Below are positions 19,875 to 29,331 of a DNA stretch of 64,000 nucleotides, piece after piece (position 1 is the first letter of the stretch; every line of letters begins with the position of its first letter). This stretch comes from Tissierellia bacterium (GTDB lineage: Bacteria > Bacillota > Clostridia > Tissierellales > Peptoniphilaceae), in NCBI GenBank assembly GCA_030529425.1, contig JAUMWX010000005.1:61006-125005 (forward strand). The letters run 5' to 3'. Made by a program: the position numbers and the translations under genes. Below the pieces are notes generated by a model. It worked only from the letters and a program-made list of their open reading frames with translations. It had not been told where the DNA came from and searched no databases.

Positions 19875-20867
19875 ATGAGCATAAAAGAAATTAAATATGA
19901 AATAAATAGTATGGAGAATGTAAACATACTATTTGGAAATTTAGATGAAAACATAAAATTGATTGAAAGAGAATTTGGTGTAAGAATCAAGGTCTACAAT
20001 AATGACTTAGCCATATCGGGAGATGAATCATTGGTCGTTCTCGTAGCTCATTTGATGGATGTCTTATTTGAGATAATCAACAAAAACAAGTCATTGACTT
20101 TAGATGAAGTCAGATATGCGGTTGAAATGGAGAAACAGAACAGCAGTGACAAAATTAAGGATTATTTGGATGATATCATCGTTACCACTTATCAAGGAAA
20201 ACCTTTAAGACCTAAGACAATTGGGCAAAAGAAGTATATTGATTCTATAAGAAAAAACGGCATAGTTTTCGGAATCGGACCGGCGGGTACCGGAAAGACC
20301 TATTTGGCGATGGCTATGGCGATTGAAGCTTTCAAAAATAAGGAAGTGTCGAGAATAATACTTACAAGACCTGCTGTTGAAGCGGGAGAAAGTCTGGGTT
20401 TTTTGCCGGGAGATCTTCAAGAAAAAATAGATCCGTATTTGAGACCTCTTTATGATGCATTATTTGAAATAATGGGTCCTGAAACCTATCAAAAACTTAT
20501 GGAAAAAGGACTTATAGAAGTTGCACCTTTGGCATATATGAGAGGAAGGACTTTGGACAATGCTTTTATAATTCTGGATGAAGCACAAAATACCACAAAA
20601 GAACAGATGAAAATGTTTCTGACCAGATTGGGATATAATTCGAAGGCTATAGTTACCGGAGATATAACTCAATTGGATTTACCGGTCGGTAAAAAATCGG
20701 GACTTGTAATTATACAGAAAATTTTGAAGGGGGTTAAGGGAATTGATTTCATAACTCTTGACAGAAACGATGTGGTAAGACATCCATTGGTTCAAAAGAT
20801 AATAGATGCATACGATAAATATGAAAAGGAATCAAAAGATGGAGATACTAATAGATCAAAGAAGTAA
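19875..20867 (+). CDS. phoH: PhoH-like ATPase
   Basis: A 330-residue NTPase of the PhoH family, a RecA-like fold linked to RNA metabolism and often encoded beside ybeY. An N-terminal KH-like region (1-110) precedes the ATPase domain with Walker A GPAGTGKTYLA, LTRPAVEAGESLGFLPG and Walker B FIILDEAQNTT. The start follows AAGAGTAGGG. It overlaps ybeY by 29 bases in another frame. In Bacillus yqfF lies between phoH and ybeY; here it is absent. Confidence 0.95.
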   Translation: MSIKEIKYEINSMENVNILFGNLDENIKLIEREFGVRIKVYNNDLAISGDESLVVLVAHLMDVLFEIINKNKSLTLDEVRYAVEMEKQNSSDKIKDYLDDIIVTTYQGKPLRPKTIGQKKYIDSIRKNGIVFGIGPAGTGKTYLAMAMAIEAFKNKEVSRIILTRPAVEAGESLGFLPGDLQEKIDPYLRPLYDALFEIMGPETYQKLMEKGLIEVAPLAYMRGRTLDNAFIILDEAQNTTKEQMKMFLTRLGYNSKAIVTGDITQLDLPVGKKSGLVIIQKILKGVKGIDFITLDRNDVVRHPLVQKIIDAYDKYEKESKDGDTNRSKK

Positions 20868-21285
20868 TTTTGAAGATTTTGAAATCGATAAATCAGGCTT
20901 GGAAAAAACAATAAAAACAACCCTGTTAAAAGCGGGTTACGGTGAGGATTACGAGATTTCAATTTCATTTGTTGAGGAGCAGGAGATAAGGCAATTAAAC
21001 AGAGATTACAGAGGTAAGGACAGCGTTACCGATGTGCTTAGTTTTCCGATTTTTGAAAGAGGAGAGATACCTGATTTCGGAATGCTCGGAGATGTTATTA
21101 TCTGTACAAAAAGAGCTAAAGAGCAGGCTGATGAGTTTGGACATTCTTTGGATAGGGAGATACATTATCTGATCACACATTCGATATTGCATCTTTTGGG
21201 GTATGACCATATGGAAGAAGATGAAAAAATAGAAATGCGAACCCTTGAGAAAGAAGTAATGAAGGAGTTGGGAATTTTCAAATGA
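20839..21285 (+). CDS. ybeY: Endoribonuclease YbeY
   Basis: A 148-residue zinc-dependent ribonuclease involved in 16S rRNA 3' processing and ribosome quality control. The metal motif is present as HSILHLLGYDH, preceded by YRGKDSVTDVLSFP. The ATG at 20839 is chosen because AAAAGGA lies upstream and homologues begin at this point; an in-frame extension to 20806 would only add sequence shared with phoH. The stop overlaps the next start. Confidence 0.94.
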   Translation: MEILIDQRSNFEDFEIDKSGLEKTIKTTLLKAGYGEDYEISISFVEEQEIRQLNRDYRGKDSVTDVLSFPIFERGEIPDFGMLGDVIICTKRAKEQADEFGHSLDREIHYLITHSILHLLGYDHMEEDEKIEMRTLEKEVMKELGIFK

Positions 21286-22121
21286 AAAAATTTGATGAAT
21301 TTGACGAAAACAAACAAGAAGATAAAGATGAAGGTTTGACGATTGATGAAACCGAACAAGAAGATAAAGATGAAGGTTTGACGATTAATGAAACCGAACA
21401 AGAGACGGTTAGAAATCATGATGTGGTTGCGGCATTCAACAATGCTATAGACGGTTTGGTCGAATCGATCAATACGGAAAGAAATATGAAAATCCACATG
21501 ATTATCGGATTTTTCGTAATAGTACTTTCATTGTTTTTAGATTTTACGGTTATTGAAATAGCCATCTTGACCATTACAATATTATTGGTTCTTACAGCTG
21601 AGATATTTAATACTTCGATAGAAGTATTGACTGATTTGGCAACTAATAACAAATATCATAAATTGGCAAAAAAGGCGAAAGATATTTCGGCGGGAGCTGT
21701 TTTTTTGACTGCGGTAAATGCGTTTTTAGTGGGCTATTTATTGATATATCCGAAGATAAGATTCATTTTCTCCAAGAAGATAGTGATTGCAAAAATAGTT
21801 TCAAATCCAAGTCATCTGACATTTGTCGCCGTTGTTTTGGTCATGTTGCTGACTTTATTTTTGAAAGGAATTTTTTATAAAAAAGAGAGTACCCACCTTA
21901 GAGGAGGCTCCGTATCCGGGCATTCGGCATTAGGATTTACTCTTGCCACCATAGGCGCATTTCTTTCTAAGGATGTAAGTTTGACGGTTATTTTCTATCT
22001 GATGGCTCTATTGATAGCTCAATCGAGGGTGGAAAGTAAGATTCACACGGTAATTGAGGTGATTTTGGGAGCCATGCTCGGAATGATGGTTTCCACAATT
22101 TTATTTATTAATTTTTTATAG
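21282..22121 (+). CDS. Undecaprenol/diacylglycerol kinase fused to a PAP2 phosphatase
   Basis: A 279-residue membrane protein joining two lipid-phosphate enzymes. After an acidic N-terminal tail with a 14-residue tandem duplication (about residues 11-38) comes a DgkA-type kinase domain (about 47-160) with Glu107, Asn110 and Glu114 in LTAEIFNTSIEVL. A PAP2 domain follows (about 180-277) with GSVSGHSA and SRVESKIHTVIE, where the last acid is Glu instead of the usual Asp. The kinase would make, and the phosphatase remove, phosphate on undecaprenol or another lipid, so substrate control or recycling is implied. Its ATG overlaps the ybeY stop and era follows by 7 bases. Confidence 0.88.
   Translation: MKKFDEFDENKQEDKDEGLTIDETEQEDKDEGLTINETEQETVRNHDVVAAFNNAIDGLVESINTERNMKIHMIIGFFVIVLSLFLDFTVIEIAILTITILLVLTAEIFNTSIEVLTDLATNNKYHKLAKKAKDISAGAVFLTAVNAFLVGYLLIYPKIRFIFSKKIVIAKIVSNPSHLTFVAVVLVMLLTLFLKGIFYKKESTHLRGGSVSGHSALGFTLATIGAFLSKDVSLTVIFYLMALLIAQSRVESKIHTVIEVILGAMLGMMVSTILFINFL
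21313..21396 (+). repeat. Two tandem 42-bp units inside the kinase-phosphatase gene
   Basis: Units 21313-21354 and 21355-21396 are nearly identical, differing at one GAT/AAT codon, and encode an acidic 14-residue repeat in the cytoplasmic tail. A third partial copy begins at 21397. The unit is a multiple of three, so slippage would keep the frame. Confidence 0.85.
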
Positions 22122-22128
22122 GAGATAT

Positions 22129-23013
22129 ATGTTTAAATCTGGATTTGTTACGGTCATCGGAAGACCGAATGTTGGAAAATCAACACTGTTGAACGGACTT
22201 ATCGGAGAAAAAATTTCGATTATATCCGATAAGCCTCAAACTACTAGAAATAAGATACAAATGGTATATACGGATGAAAATATGCAATGTGTATTTCTTG
22301 ATACACCCGGTATACAAATGCCTAAAAACAAACTTGGGGATTACATGTTAAATGTTTCAAAGGGAACTTTGGAAGAGGTGGATGTAATTACATATATGGT
22401 TGATTTAAGCGAAGAAGTTGGAAAATTGGATCAATATATAATAGATACTTTAGATAAGGTTGAAACTCCGATAATTCTTTTAGTCAACAAAATTGACGAG
22501 GGAGAAGAGGAGTATGTGGAGCAACTGCTTCAAAAGTACAGGGATATGGAATTATTTGATTATGTAATTCCTATTTCGGCTTTAAACAAGACGAACTATA
22601 GGGAATATTTGGATGCCTTGTATGAATTAATTGAGGAAGGTCCGATGTACTACCCTGATGATATGATTACGGATCAACCGGAAAGAAACATAATATCCGA
22701 AATTGTCAGAGAGAAAGTCTTGATAAATATGTTTGATGAAATTCCTCATGGAGTTGCTGTTGAGGTTATGAAGATAGCAAAGCGGGAAAATAAGGAAATA
22801 GTAGACATAGATATAACCTTATATGTTGAACAAAATTCTCACAAGGGAATGGTAATAGGCAAAAATGGAGCTATGTTGAAAACTATCGGGTCATCTGCAA
22901 GAGAAGATATTGAAAAATTGCTGGATACCAAGATAAATCTTAAAATTTGGGTTAAGGTTGCCAAGAATTGGAGAAAGAAAGATTCGAGGTTGAAGGATTT
23001 TGGATATAGATAA
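22129..23013 (+). CDS. era: GTPase Era
   Basis: A 294-residue ribosome-assembly GTPase. G1 is GRPNVGKSTLLN, G3 is DTPG and G4 is NKID. The KH domain at the C-terminus contains GMVIGKNGAMLKTIG. AGGAGA precedes the ATG. It overlaps recO by 14 bases. Confidence 0.97.
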   Translation: MFKSGFVTVIGRPNVGKSTLLNGLIGEKISIISDKPQTTRNKIQMVYTDENMQCVFLDTPGIQMPKNKLGDYMLNVSKGTLEEVDVITYMVDLSEEVGKLDQYIIDTLDKVETPIILLVNKIDEGEEEYVEQLLQKYRDMELFDYVIPISALNKTNYREYLDALYELIEEGPMYYPDDMITDQPERNIISEIVREKVLINMFDEIPHGVAVEVMKIAKRENKEIVDIDITLYVEQNSHKGMVIGKNGAMLKTIGSSAREDIEKLLDTKINLKIWVKVAKNWRKKDSRLKDFGYR

Positions 23014-23761
23014 TACAATTGAACTGGAAGGAATAGTAATAAGAGCGGTTGAATACAAGGAGTCAAGCAAAATACTTACGATAATCACAAGAGAAAAAGG
23101 GATTATCGGAGTAATGGCTCAAGGAGTTAAGAGACCTAAAAGCGGAAAACAAAATCTTACATCCCTATACGTCAAGGGACAATTTTCTTTAAAAAAATTA
23201 AAGGATATGTATATTTTGTTGGACGGAGAAGTATCGGATTTGAATGTTAAAATCAGAGAAGATATAAGAAATATTTACCTTGCACAGACAATCCTTGAAA
23301 TGGTTGAAAAAAACTTGCTCGATGGAGATAAAAATGAATCTATATATATGTTGGTTGATAAGAGCATAAAATACATCGATACAAAGGCGAAGTTGAGATA
23401 TATCTCGGCATTCCTCATAAAATTTGTATCTATGATAGGGTATAAACCTCAAATTACAAAATGTATATCTTGTGATAAAGATAAATTTACAAAGGTCAGT
23501 TTATCACCCCGCCATGGAGGAATAATTTGCCAAGAATGTGGGATTTTTGAGAATTATATATTAACCAAGGATGAACATTTATACCTTATAGATTTGATGT
23601 ATAAAAAATTCGAAGAGATAGAAATAAATGACTACAGAGTGAACGAGAAAAAACTGCTAAAATATTTGGCTGATTATTATGAAATAAATACAGGCCTGCC
23701 GATGCCGAAATCCTATGAAATATTTTATAAATTAGATGGCGGATTGACAGCAAATGGTTGA
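23000..23761 (+). CDS. recO: DNA repair protein RecO (TTG start)
   Basis: A 253-residue RecFOR recombination mediator. The N-terminal OB fold begins ELEGIVIRAVEYKESSKILTI and the C-terminal part has a four-Cys zinc site, CISC and CQECG, around residues 154-178. The start is probably TTG at 23000, inside the end of era; no ATG is available near the conserved N-terminus, so the exact start is less sure than the gene. Confidence 0.93.
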   Translation: MDIDNTIELEGIVIRAVEYKESSKILTIITREKGIIGVMAQGVKRPKSGKQNLTSLYVKGQFSLKKLKDMYILLDGEVSDLNVKIREDIRNIYLAQTILEMVEKNLLDGDKNESIYMLVDKSIKYIDTKAKLRYISAFLIKFVSMIGYKPQITKCISCDKDKFTKVSLSPRHGGIICQECGIFENYILTKDEHLYLIDLMYKKFEEIEINDYRVNEKKLLKYLADYYEINTGLPMPKSYEIFYKLDGGLTANG

Positions 23762-23796
23762 TTTGATAGATTATTTAAGTAAAAATGGAGGAAATT

Positions 23797-24669
23797 ATGT
23801 ATTTTCAAGAAATGATAGAAAAGCTTAAACAATATTGGGCTGAAAAAGGTGCGATTATAATGGAGCCGTACGATATTGAAAAAGGTGCCGGAACGATGAA
23901 TCCGCATACTTTTTTGAGGGCGTTGGGGCCGGAACCTTGGAAGGTTGTATATGTTGAACCGTCCAGAAGACCTGCGGACGGAAGATACGGCGATAACCCG
24001 AATAGATTATATCAACATCACCAATTGCAAATTATTTTAAAACCTACTCCGGACAATATTCAGGATATATATTTGGAATCACTGAAAGTTATAGGTATAG
24101 ATCCTTCCATACATGATATAAGATTTGTTGAAGATAACTGGGAAGCTCCAACCTTGGGGGCTTGGGGAGTCGGCTGGGAAGTTTGGCTTGACGGAATGGA
24201 AATCACCCAATTCACATATTTCCAACAAGTTGGAGGAATACCTTTGGAAGTGGAATCCGGAGAAATCACAATGGGATTGGAAAGAATAGCCATGTACATT
24301 CAAAATGTCGAAAGCGTATATGATATTCAATGGAACGAAAAAATAAAATATGGAGAGATTTTCAAACAGGCTGAATACGAAAATTCTGTTTATAGTTTTG
24401 ATGAGGCGGATGTGGAAATGTTGGAAAGACTTTTTAACATATATGAGAAGGAAGCCGAAAGATTATCTGAAAAGAAGCTTGTATTGCCGGCATATGATTA
24501 TGTATTAAAATGTTCTCACGCATTTAATATTTTGGATGCAAGGGGAGCAATTTCCGTTTCAGAAAGAAATCATTATATTCAAAGAGTTAGAAATCTGGCT
24601 AGAAAAGTTGCGGAAAACCACTTAGAAAACAGAGAAAAATTAGGTTTTCCATTATTGGAGGAAAAATAG
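23797..24669 (+). CDS. glyQ: Glycyl-tRNA synthetase alpha subunit
   Basis: The catalytic subunit of the two-subunit bacterial GlyRS, 290 residues. The strongly conserved blocks [32 protein letters not shown] and QQVGG are present. ATG 23797 is preferred to ATG 23785 because GGAGG lies between them and homologues start at MYFQ. Its stop overlaps the GTG start of glyS. Confidence 0.96.
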   Translation: MYFQEMIEKLKQYWAEKGAIIMEPYDIEKGAGTMNPHTFLRALGPEPWKVVYVEPSRRPADGRYGDNPNRLYQHHQLQIILKPTPDNIQDIYLESLKVIGIDPSIHDIRFVEDNWEAPTLGAWGVGWEVWLDGMEITQFTYFQQVGGIPLEVESGEITMGLERIAMYIQNVESVYDIQWNEKIKYGEIFKQAEYENSVYSFDEADVEMLERLFNIYEKEAERLSEKKLVLPAYDYVLKCSHAFNILDARGAISVSERNHYIQRVRNLARKVAENHLENREKLGFPLLEEK

Positions 24670-26738
24670 TGAACAGATATTTACTTGAAGTGGGAGTTGA
24701 AGAATTTCCCGCCAAATATATAAAATCAACTCAATCTCAAATGAGAATTGGGATAGATAAATTTCTAAAAGAAAACAAGTATAAATGTAGTGATATAAAA
24801 ATAAACAGCACGCCTAGAAGATTTGCGATATTGATAGAAGGTTTAGAACCGGAAAACAGCTCATTAACTGAAAAGGTTAAGGGACCCGCAAAGAAAATTG
24901 CATTTAAAGAAGATCAACCTACCAAGGCATTGGAAGGGTTTTTAAGAAGTAAAAAATTGACATTGGACGATATTACTTTTGAAGAGATCAATGGAGAGGA
25001 GTATGTGTTTGCAAACATTGTCAGTCAAGTTAAATCGATTGATCAAGTTTTGCAAGAAAATATACCTTTGATGATAAAATCGATATCAAATCCTAAAGCA
25101 ATGAGATGGGGCGGAAAAAACTTGAGGTTTTTAAGACCTATCAGATGGATTCTTTCCATACTTGATGACAAGGTATTGGAGTTTGATTTGGAGGGCATTT
25201 CCGTATCAAATATAACAAAAGGACACAGGACTTTGGGAAGCTCCCATATAGAAATCAATTCCATAGATGAATATGAACAAAAGTTGAAGGAAAACTATGT
25301 AATAGTTTCCGAAGATGAAAGAAAGAGAATAATTGTCCGCGGATTAAACATTCTTTCAAAAGAAAAGGGCGGAAATTTCCTTTCAGATGATGAGTTATTG
25401 GAAGAAGTTGTAAATATTAATGAATATCCTACTCCGTTTATCGGAACATTTGACAATAATTATCTTGCCTTACCAAAGGAAGTAATAATTACACCGATGA
25501 AGGATCATCAAAGATATTTTCCTATTGAAAACGACAATGCAGCTTTGTTGCCTTACTTTATTTCGGTTAGAAACGGTGATGAAAAAGGTATGGAAAATGT
25601 TGTTGCCGGAAATGAAAAGGTGTTGGTGGCGAGATTGGAAGATGCAAAGTTTTTCTACAATCACGATATATCCAAAAAACTTGAAGATTATGTAGTTGAA
25701 TTGAGCAATTTGGGATTCCACGACGGACTTGGTTCAATGATGGAAAAAACAAACAGATTGGTTAAGTTGGTACCTATAGTTGCAAAAGCGCTTAATATTT
25801 ACGGAGATACCGTTGAAATAGCTAAGAGAGCCGCATATTTGTCAAAAGCGGACTTGATTACAAAGTCAGTTATTGAGTTTACTGAATTACAAGGTGTTAT
25901 GGGAAGAATTTATGCCAAAAACAGCGGAGAAAACAATTTAGTATGTCAAGCTATTGAGGAACAATATATGCCGACTCACTCGGGAGCACAGTTACCTACA
26001 ACTATCGGAGGAGTAATACTTTCCCTTTCCGAAAAATTGGACAATATTTGCGGACTTCATTCCTTGGGAATTGAAGTTACGGGATCTCAGGATCCTTACG
26101 GACAAAGAAGAGCCGTATTGGGAATATTGAATATATTGATAAGTAATAAAATGAGTTTGGATTTGTCAAAGCTTATTAAAGATACTTTGTATGTTTATGT
26201 AGAGAGTTTCGGAGAGACATTTAATTATGAACAGGTATCAAAGAGTGTTGAGAAGTTTGTAAAAAGCAGATTGAGAAACAAAATGATTGATGAAGGATTC
26301 AGATATGATATAGTGGATTCTGTATTGAATTCTGAAGAATTTGATGTATATGTGATGTACGAAAAAATCAGAGCCTTGATGGAATTGTTTTCAAGAGAAG
26401 ATATTGAGCAGTCAATTACTCAATTGGTAAGAATTACAAATATTTCCAAAAATGCTTCCGGATTTGAAATAGACGAAGCTTTATTGAGTGAAGGCGATAG
26501 AGCTATATATGACCTAAATCCTCAATTGGAGAAAGTGGATTCATATGTCGCAGTTAATTCATTCGTACAATCCATGGAAGAGATATTTAAAATAGCTGAA
26601 GTTGTAGACGAATATTTGGACAACACAATGATTAATGTAGAAGATGAGAAAGTGAAAGAAAACAGATTGGCATTGATAAAGAATATCAGTAAGAGAATAG
26701 AATCAGTTTTTGATGTTTCACTGATAGTAAGAGGGTAA
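24669..26738 (+). CDS. glyS: Glycyl-tRNA synthetase beta subunit (GTG start)
   Basis: The tRNA-binding subunit of heterotetrameric GlyRS, 689 residues. Typical blocks are LLEVGVEEFPAKYI, the TPRRFA motif, MRWGG and the HD-like middle domain, with an anticodon-binding C-terminus. The GTG start overlaps the glyQ stop by one base, and TTGGAGG is upstream. No T-box leader precedes the pair. Confidence 0.96.
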   Translation: MNRYLLEVGVEEFPAKYIKSTQSQMRIGIDKFLKENKYKCSDIKINSTPRRFAILIEGLEPENSSLTEKVKGPAKKIAFKEDQPTKALEGFLRSKKLTLDDITFEEINGEEYVFANIVSQVKSIDQVLQENIPLMIKSISNPKAMRWGGKNLRFLRPIRWILSILDDKVLEFDLEGISVSNITKGHRTLGSSHIEINSIDEYEQKLKENYVIVSEDERKRIIVRGLNILSKEKGGNFLSDDELLEEVVNINEYPTPFIGTFDNNYLALPKEVIITPMKDHQRYFPIENDNAALLPYFISVRNGDEKGMENVVAGNEKVLVARLEDAKFFYNHDISKKLEDYVVELSNLGFHDGLGSMMEKTNRLVKLVPIVAKALNIYGDTVEIAKRAAYLSKADLITKSVIEFTELQGVMGRIYAKNSGENNLVCQAIEEQYMPTHSGAQLPTTIGGVILSLSEKLDNICGLHSLGIEVTGSQDPYGQRRAVLGILNILISNKMSLDLSKLIKDTLYVYVESFGETFNYEQVSKSVEKFVKSRLRNKMIDEGFRYDIVDSVLNSEEFDVYVMYEKIRALMELFSREDIEQSITQLVRITNISKNASGFEIDEALLSEGDRAIYDLNPQLEKVDSYVAVNSFVQSMEEIFKIAEVVDEYLDNTMINVEDEKVKENRLALIKNISKRIESVFDVSLIVRG

Positions 26739-26739
26739 T

Positions 26740-27531
26740 ATGATAAATTTATACATTGTTTCGGATTCCACCGGAGAAACTGCAAATCAATATGCGGATG
26801 CATTAATGATTCAGTTTCCTAAGGCTGAATTCAGAAAAAAGACTTTTTCAAATGTTGACACTTTGGATAAGTTACAAAATGTCTATGAGCTTTTTGAGGA
26901 GTCCGGAGTAATAATAATGACCGTTGTTATTGAGAATGTGGCTCAATCATTAAAAGAGTTTGCAATAAAAAAGAATCTTAAAATTATAGACATATTGTGT
27001 GAACCTATAAGAATAATGGAGGAGATCACGGGTCAAAAGGCTGCCAGACTTCCGGGAATGATGAGAGACTTGAATCGTCATTATTTCAACAAAATGGAAG
27101 CTTTGGAATTTGCCATGACTTTTGATGACGGAAAAAATCCTAAGGGGTTATTGAAAGCGGATATAGTTTTGGTAGGAGTTTCCCGTACATCAAAAACACC
27201 TCTTTCGGTATTTTTGGCAAATAAAAATTACAAAGTTGCAAATCTTCCTTTAGTTCCGGAGGTGGATTTGCCGGATGAAATTTTTAAAGTGGACAAGAAA
27301 AAAATAATTGGTCTAATTATTGATCATGAAAAATTAAATGAAATTAGAAATCAAAGATTAAAAGCATTGGGATTAAGTTCCGAGTCGGAATATGCAAGAG
27401 ATGAAAGAATAACACATGAGCTTGAGTATGCTAAAAGTGTTTTTGAAAAGCTGGATTGTAAGGTTATTAATGTATCTGGTTCCACAATTGAAGAAACATC
27501 GGCTAAAATATTGGAGTATATAGAAGGATAG
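26740..27531 (+). CDS. ppsR: Pyruvate phosphate dikinase regulatory protein (DUF299)
   Basis: A 263-residue bifunctional ADP-dependent kinase and Pi-dependent phosphorylase that switches PPDK or PEP synthase off and on. The P-loop is GVSRTSKTPLS (about residues 147-157); the N-terminal IVSDSTGETA is the other signature. It starts one base after the glyS stop, as in the Bacillus glyS-yqfL order. No ppdK lies in the window. Confidence 0.94.
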   Translation: MINLYIVSDSTGETANQYADALMIQFPKAEFRKKTFSNVDTLDKLQNVYELFEESGVIIMTVVIENVAQSLKEFAIKKNLKIIDILCEPIRIMEEITGQKAARLPGMMRDLNRHYFNKMEALEFAMTFDDGKNPKGLLKADIVLVGVSRTSKTPLSVFLANKNYKVANLPLVPEVDLPDEIFKVDKKKIIGLIIDHEKLNEIRNQRLKALGLSSESEYARDERITHELEYAKSVFEKLDCKVINVSGSTIEETSAKILEYIEG

Positions 27532-27540
27532 GAGATTGAA

Positions 27541-29322
27541 ATGGGTTTTATATCTAAAGAGCAAATCGAAAGACTGAAAGAGCGAATAGATATAGTTGAT
27601 TTGATTAACAGTTATGTACCACTTTCCAGGGCAGGAGCAAGCTTTAAGGGTTTATGCCCATTTCATCATGAAAAAACACCATCTTTTATGGTAAACAGAG
27701 AGAGGGAAAACTTTCATTGTTTTGGGTGCCATGAAGGTGGTGATGCTATTTCATTTATAATGAAAATAGAAAATTTGGAATATATCGATGCGGTAAAATT
27801 TATTGCAAATAAAATGGGTTTTGTACTTGAAGAAACTGAATATGCCAAAGAAAAAGAGATGAAAAACAGCAGGCTTTACAAGATAAATTCCTTGGCTGCG
27901 AAATATTATTTCAAAAATTTACTTACCGACAATTTCCCTCAGGAATATTTGGAAAAGAGAGGACTTCGAAAAAAAATACTGAATGAGTATTTTATCGGAT
28001 ATGCCAAAAACGATAACGGCCTTTATAAATTTTTAAAGGAGCAGAATATTTCCGAAGAGGATATGCTTGAATTGGGACTGATTGCGAAATCCAATAATTC
28101 GGACAGCTATTATGATAAATTTAGAGACAGACTCATTTTTCCTATATTCAACAGTCAAAATAAAGTGATAGGATTTGGAGGACGCACTCTTATTAATAAT
28201 AATATTAAGTATTTGAATTCGCCCGAATCTTCCGTTTTCATAAAAGGAAATAATCTTTACGGTGTAAATACGGTAAAAAAGTCTCGAAACCGGGATAAGG
28301 TAATACTTGTTGAAGGATACATGGATGTTATTGCGTTGTATAATAACGGAATTGATTATGCACTTGCAAGTCTTGGAACGGCACTTACTCCAAATCAAGC
28401 GGAAATCGTGAAGAGATATGGAAAAAACATTTACATAGCTTATGACAGCGACGAGGCGGGACAAAAGGCAACGCTTAGAGCTATTGAGATATTTACTCCT
28501 CTAAATGTGAATTTGGGAATTATAGAGTTTCCAAACGGAATGGATCCCGATGAGTTTGTCAAAAAGTTTGGAAGAGAGGAGTTTGACAAACTTTTGAAAA
28601 AGGCGAAAAAACCTCTTGATTTCAAACTTGAGAATATAACAAAGAAAAACCTTGATCAGATGTCAATAATCAAGGAGATCATTGACTATTTAAGCAAAAT
28701 TTCAGGAAATGTTGTGAGAGATATATATATCGACAAGGCTGCAAAATATTTGGGTGTTTCCACCGAATCTTTGAAAAGAGATGTGAACATTGTAATTGAA
28801 GGAAAGCTCAAATCTGATGAATTGAAACAGAATTTTAAATTTAACAATAAAGGGTATAATACAAATACCAATTATGTAAATAGCACCTATAAGGACATAA
28901 AAAAAATTGAAGAAACTAACAGGATTCGACTCGAAAGAGAACTTGTTACATACAGTATGCAAGATAGGGAAAGCTATGAATACTTATACAAATATAGCAA
29001 AGAATTTTTAGAAAATGAGGCGCTAATCCAACTCTACAATGTGCTTGAAGCTGAATACCGAAACGGTGCTGAAAAAATTTCAAGCGATATTTTCAAATCT
29101 ACAGTATTTCAACAGTCGGGGATTAATAAGGGAAATCATGTTAACTTAAACCTAAAAAGTAGTCGGGAAATTCTAGATGAGATTTTAAATAGAGTTCAAA
29201 AATTCATATTAAAAGAACGCCAAAAGGAAATTCAGGCAAAACTTAATAAAGAATTAAGTGAAGAAGAACGAGATGATTTGGTTAAAGAGTTAACTGAAAT
29301 CGTACAGAAATTAACTCGATAA
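27541..29322 (+). CDS. dnaG: DNA primase
   Basis: Makes RNA primers at the replication fork; 593 residues. The CHC2 zinc domain is at residues 38-65 (CPFHHEKTPSFMVN, then HCFGCHEGG), and the TOPRIM domain holds VEGYMDVIAL and AYDSDEAGQKA. The C-terminal helicase-interacting part is present but poorly conserved, which is normal. GGAGATTG precedes the ATG; sigA follows after 9 bases. Confidence 0.97.
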   Translation: MGFISKEQIERLKERIDIVDLINSYVPLSRAGASFKGLCPFHHEKTPSFMVNRERENFHCFGCHEGGDAISFIMKIENLEYIDAVKFIANKMGFVLEETEYAKEKEMKNSRLYKINSLAAKYYFKNLLTDNFPQEYLEKRGLRKKILNEYFIGYAKNDNGLYKFLKEQNISEEDMLELGLIAKSNNSDSYYDKFRDRLIFPIFNSQNKVIGFGGRTLINNNIKYLNSPESSVFIKGNNLYGVNTVKKSRNRDKVILVEGYMDVIALYNNGIDYALASLGTALTPNQAEIVKRYGKNIYIAYDSDEAGQKATLRAIEIFTPLNVNLGIIEFPNGMDPDEFVKKFGREEFDKLLKKAKKPLDFKLENITKKNLDQMSIIKEIIDYLSKISGNVVRDIYIDKAAKYLGVSTESLKRDVNIVIEGKLKSDELKQNFKFNNKGYNTNTNYVNSTYKDIKKIEETNRIRLERELVTYSMQDRESYEYLYKYSKEFLENEALIQLYNVLEAEYRNGAEKISSDIFKSTVFQQSGINKGNHVNLNLKSSREILDEILNRVQKFILKERQKEIQAKLNKELSEEERDDLVKELTEIVQKLTR

Positions 29323-29331
29323 GGAGGACGC

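Noticed and set aside
27687..27705. A TTTA-flanked partial match (7 of 8 seed bases) to spacer 16367-16393 inside dnaG
   Set aside because: A seven-base match is expected by chance in 64 kb and the rest of the spacer does not match.
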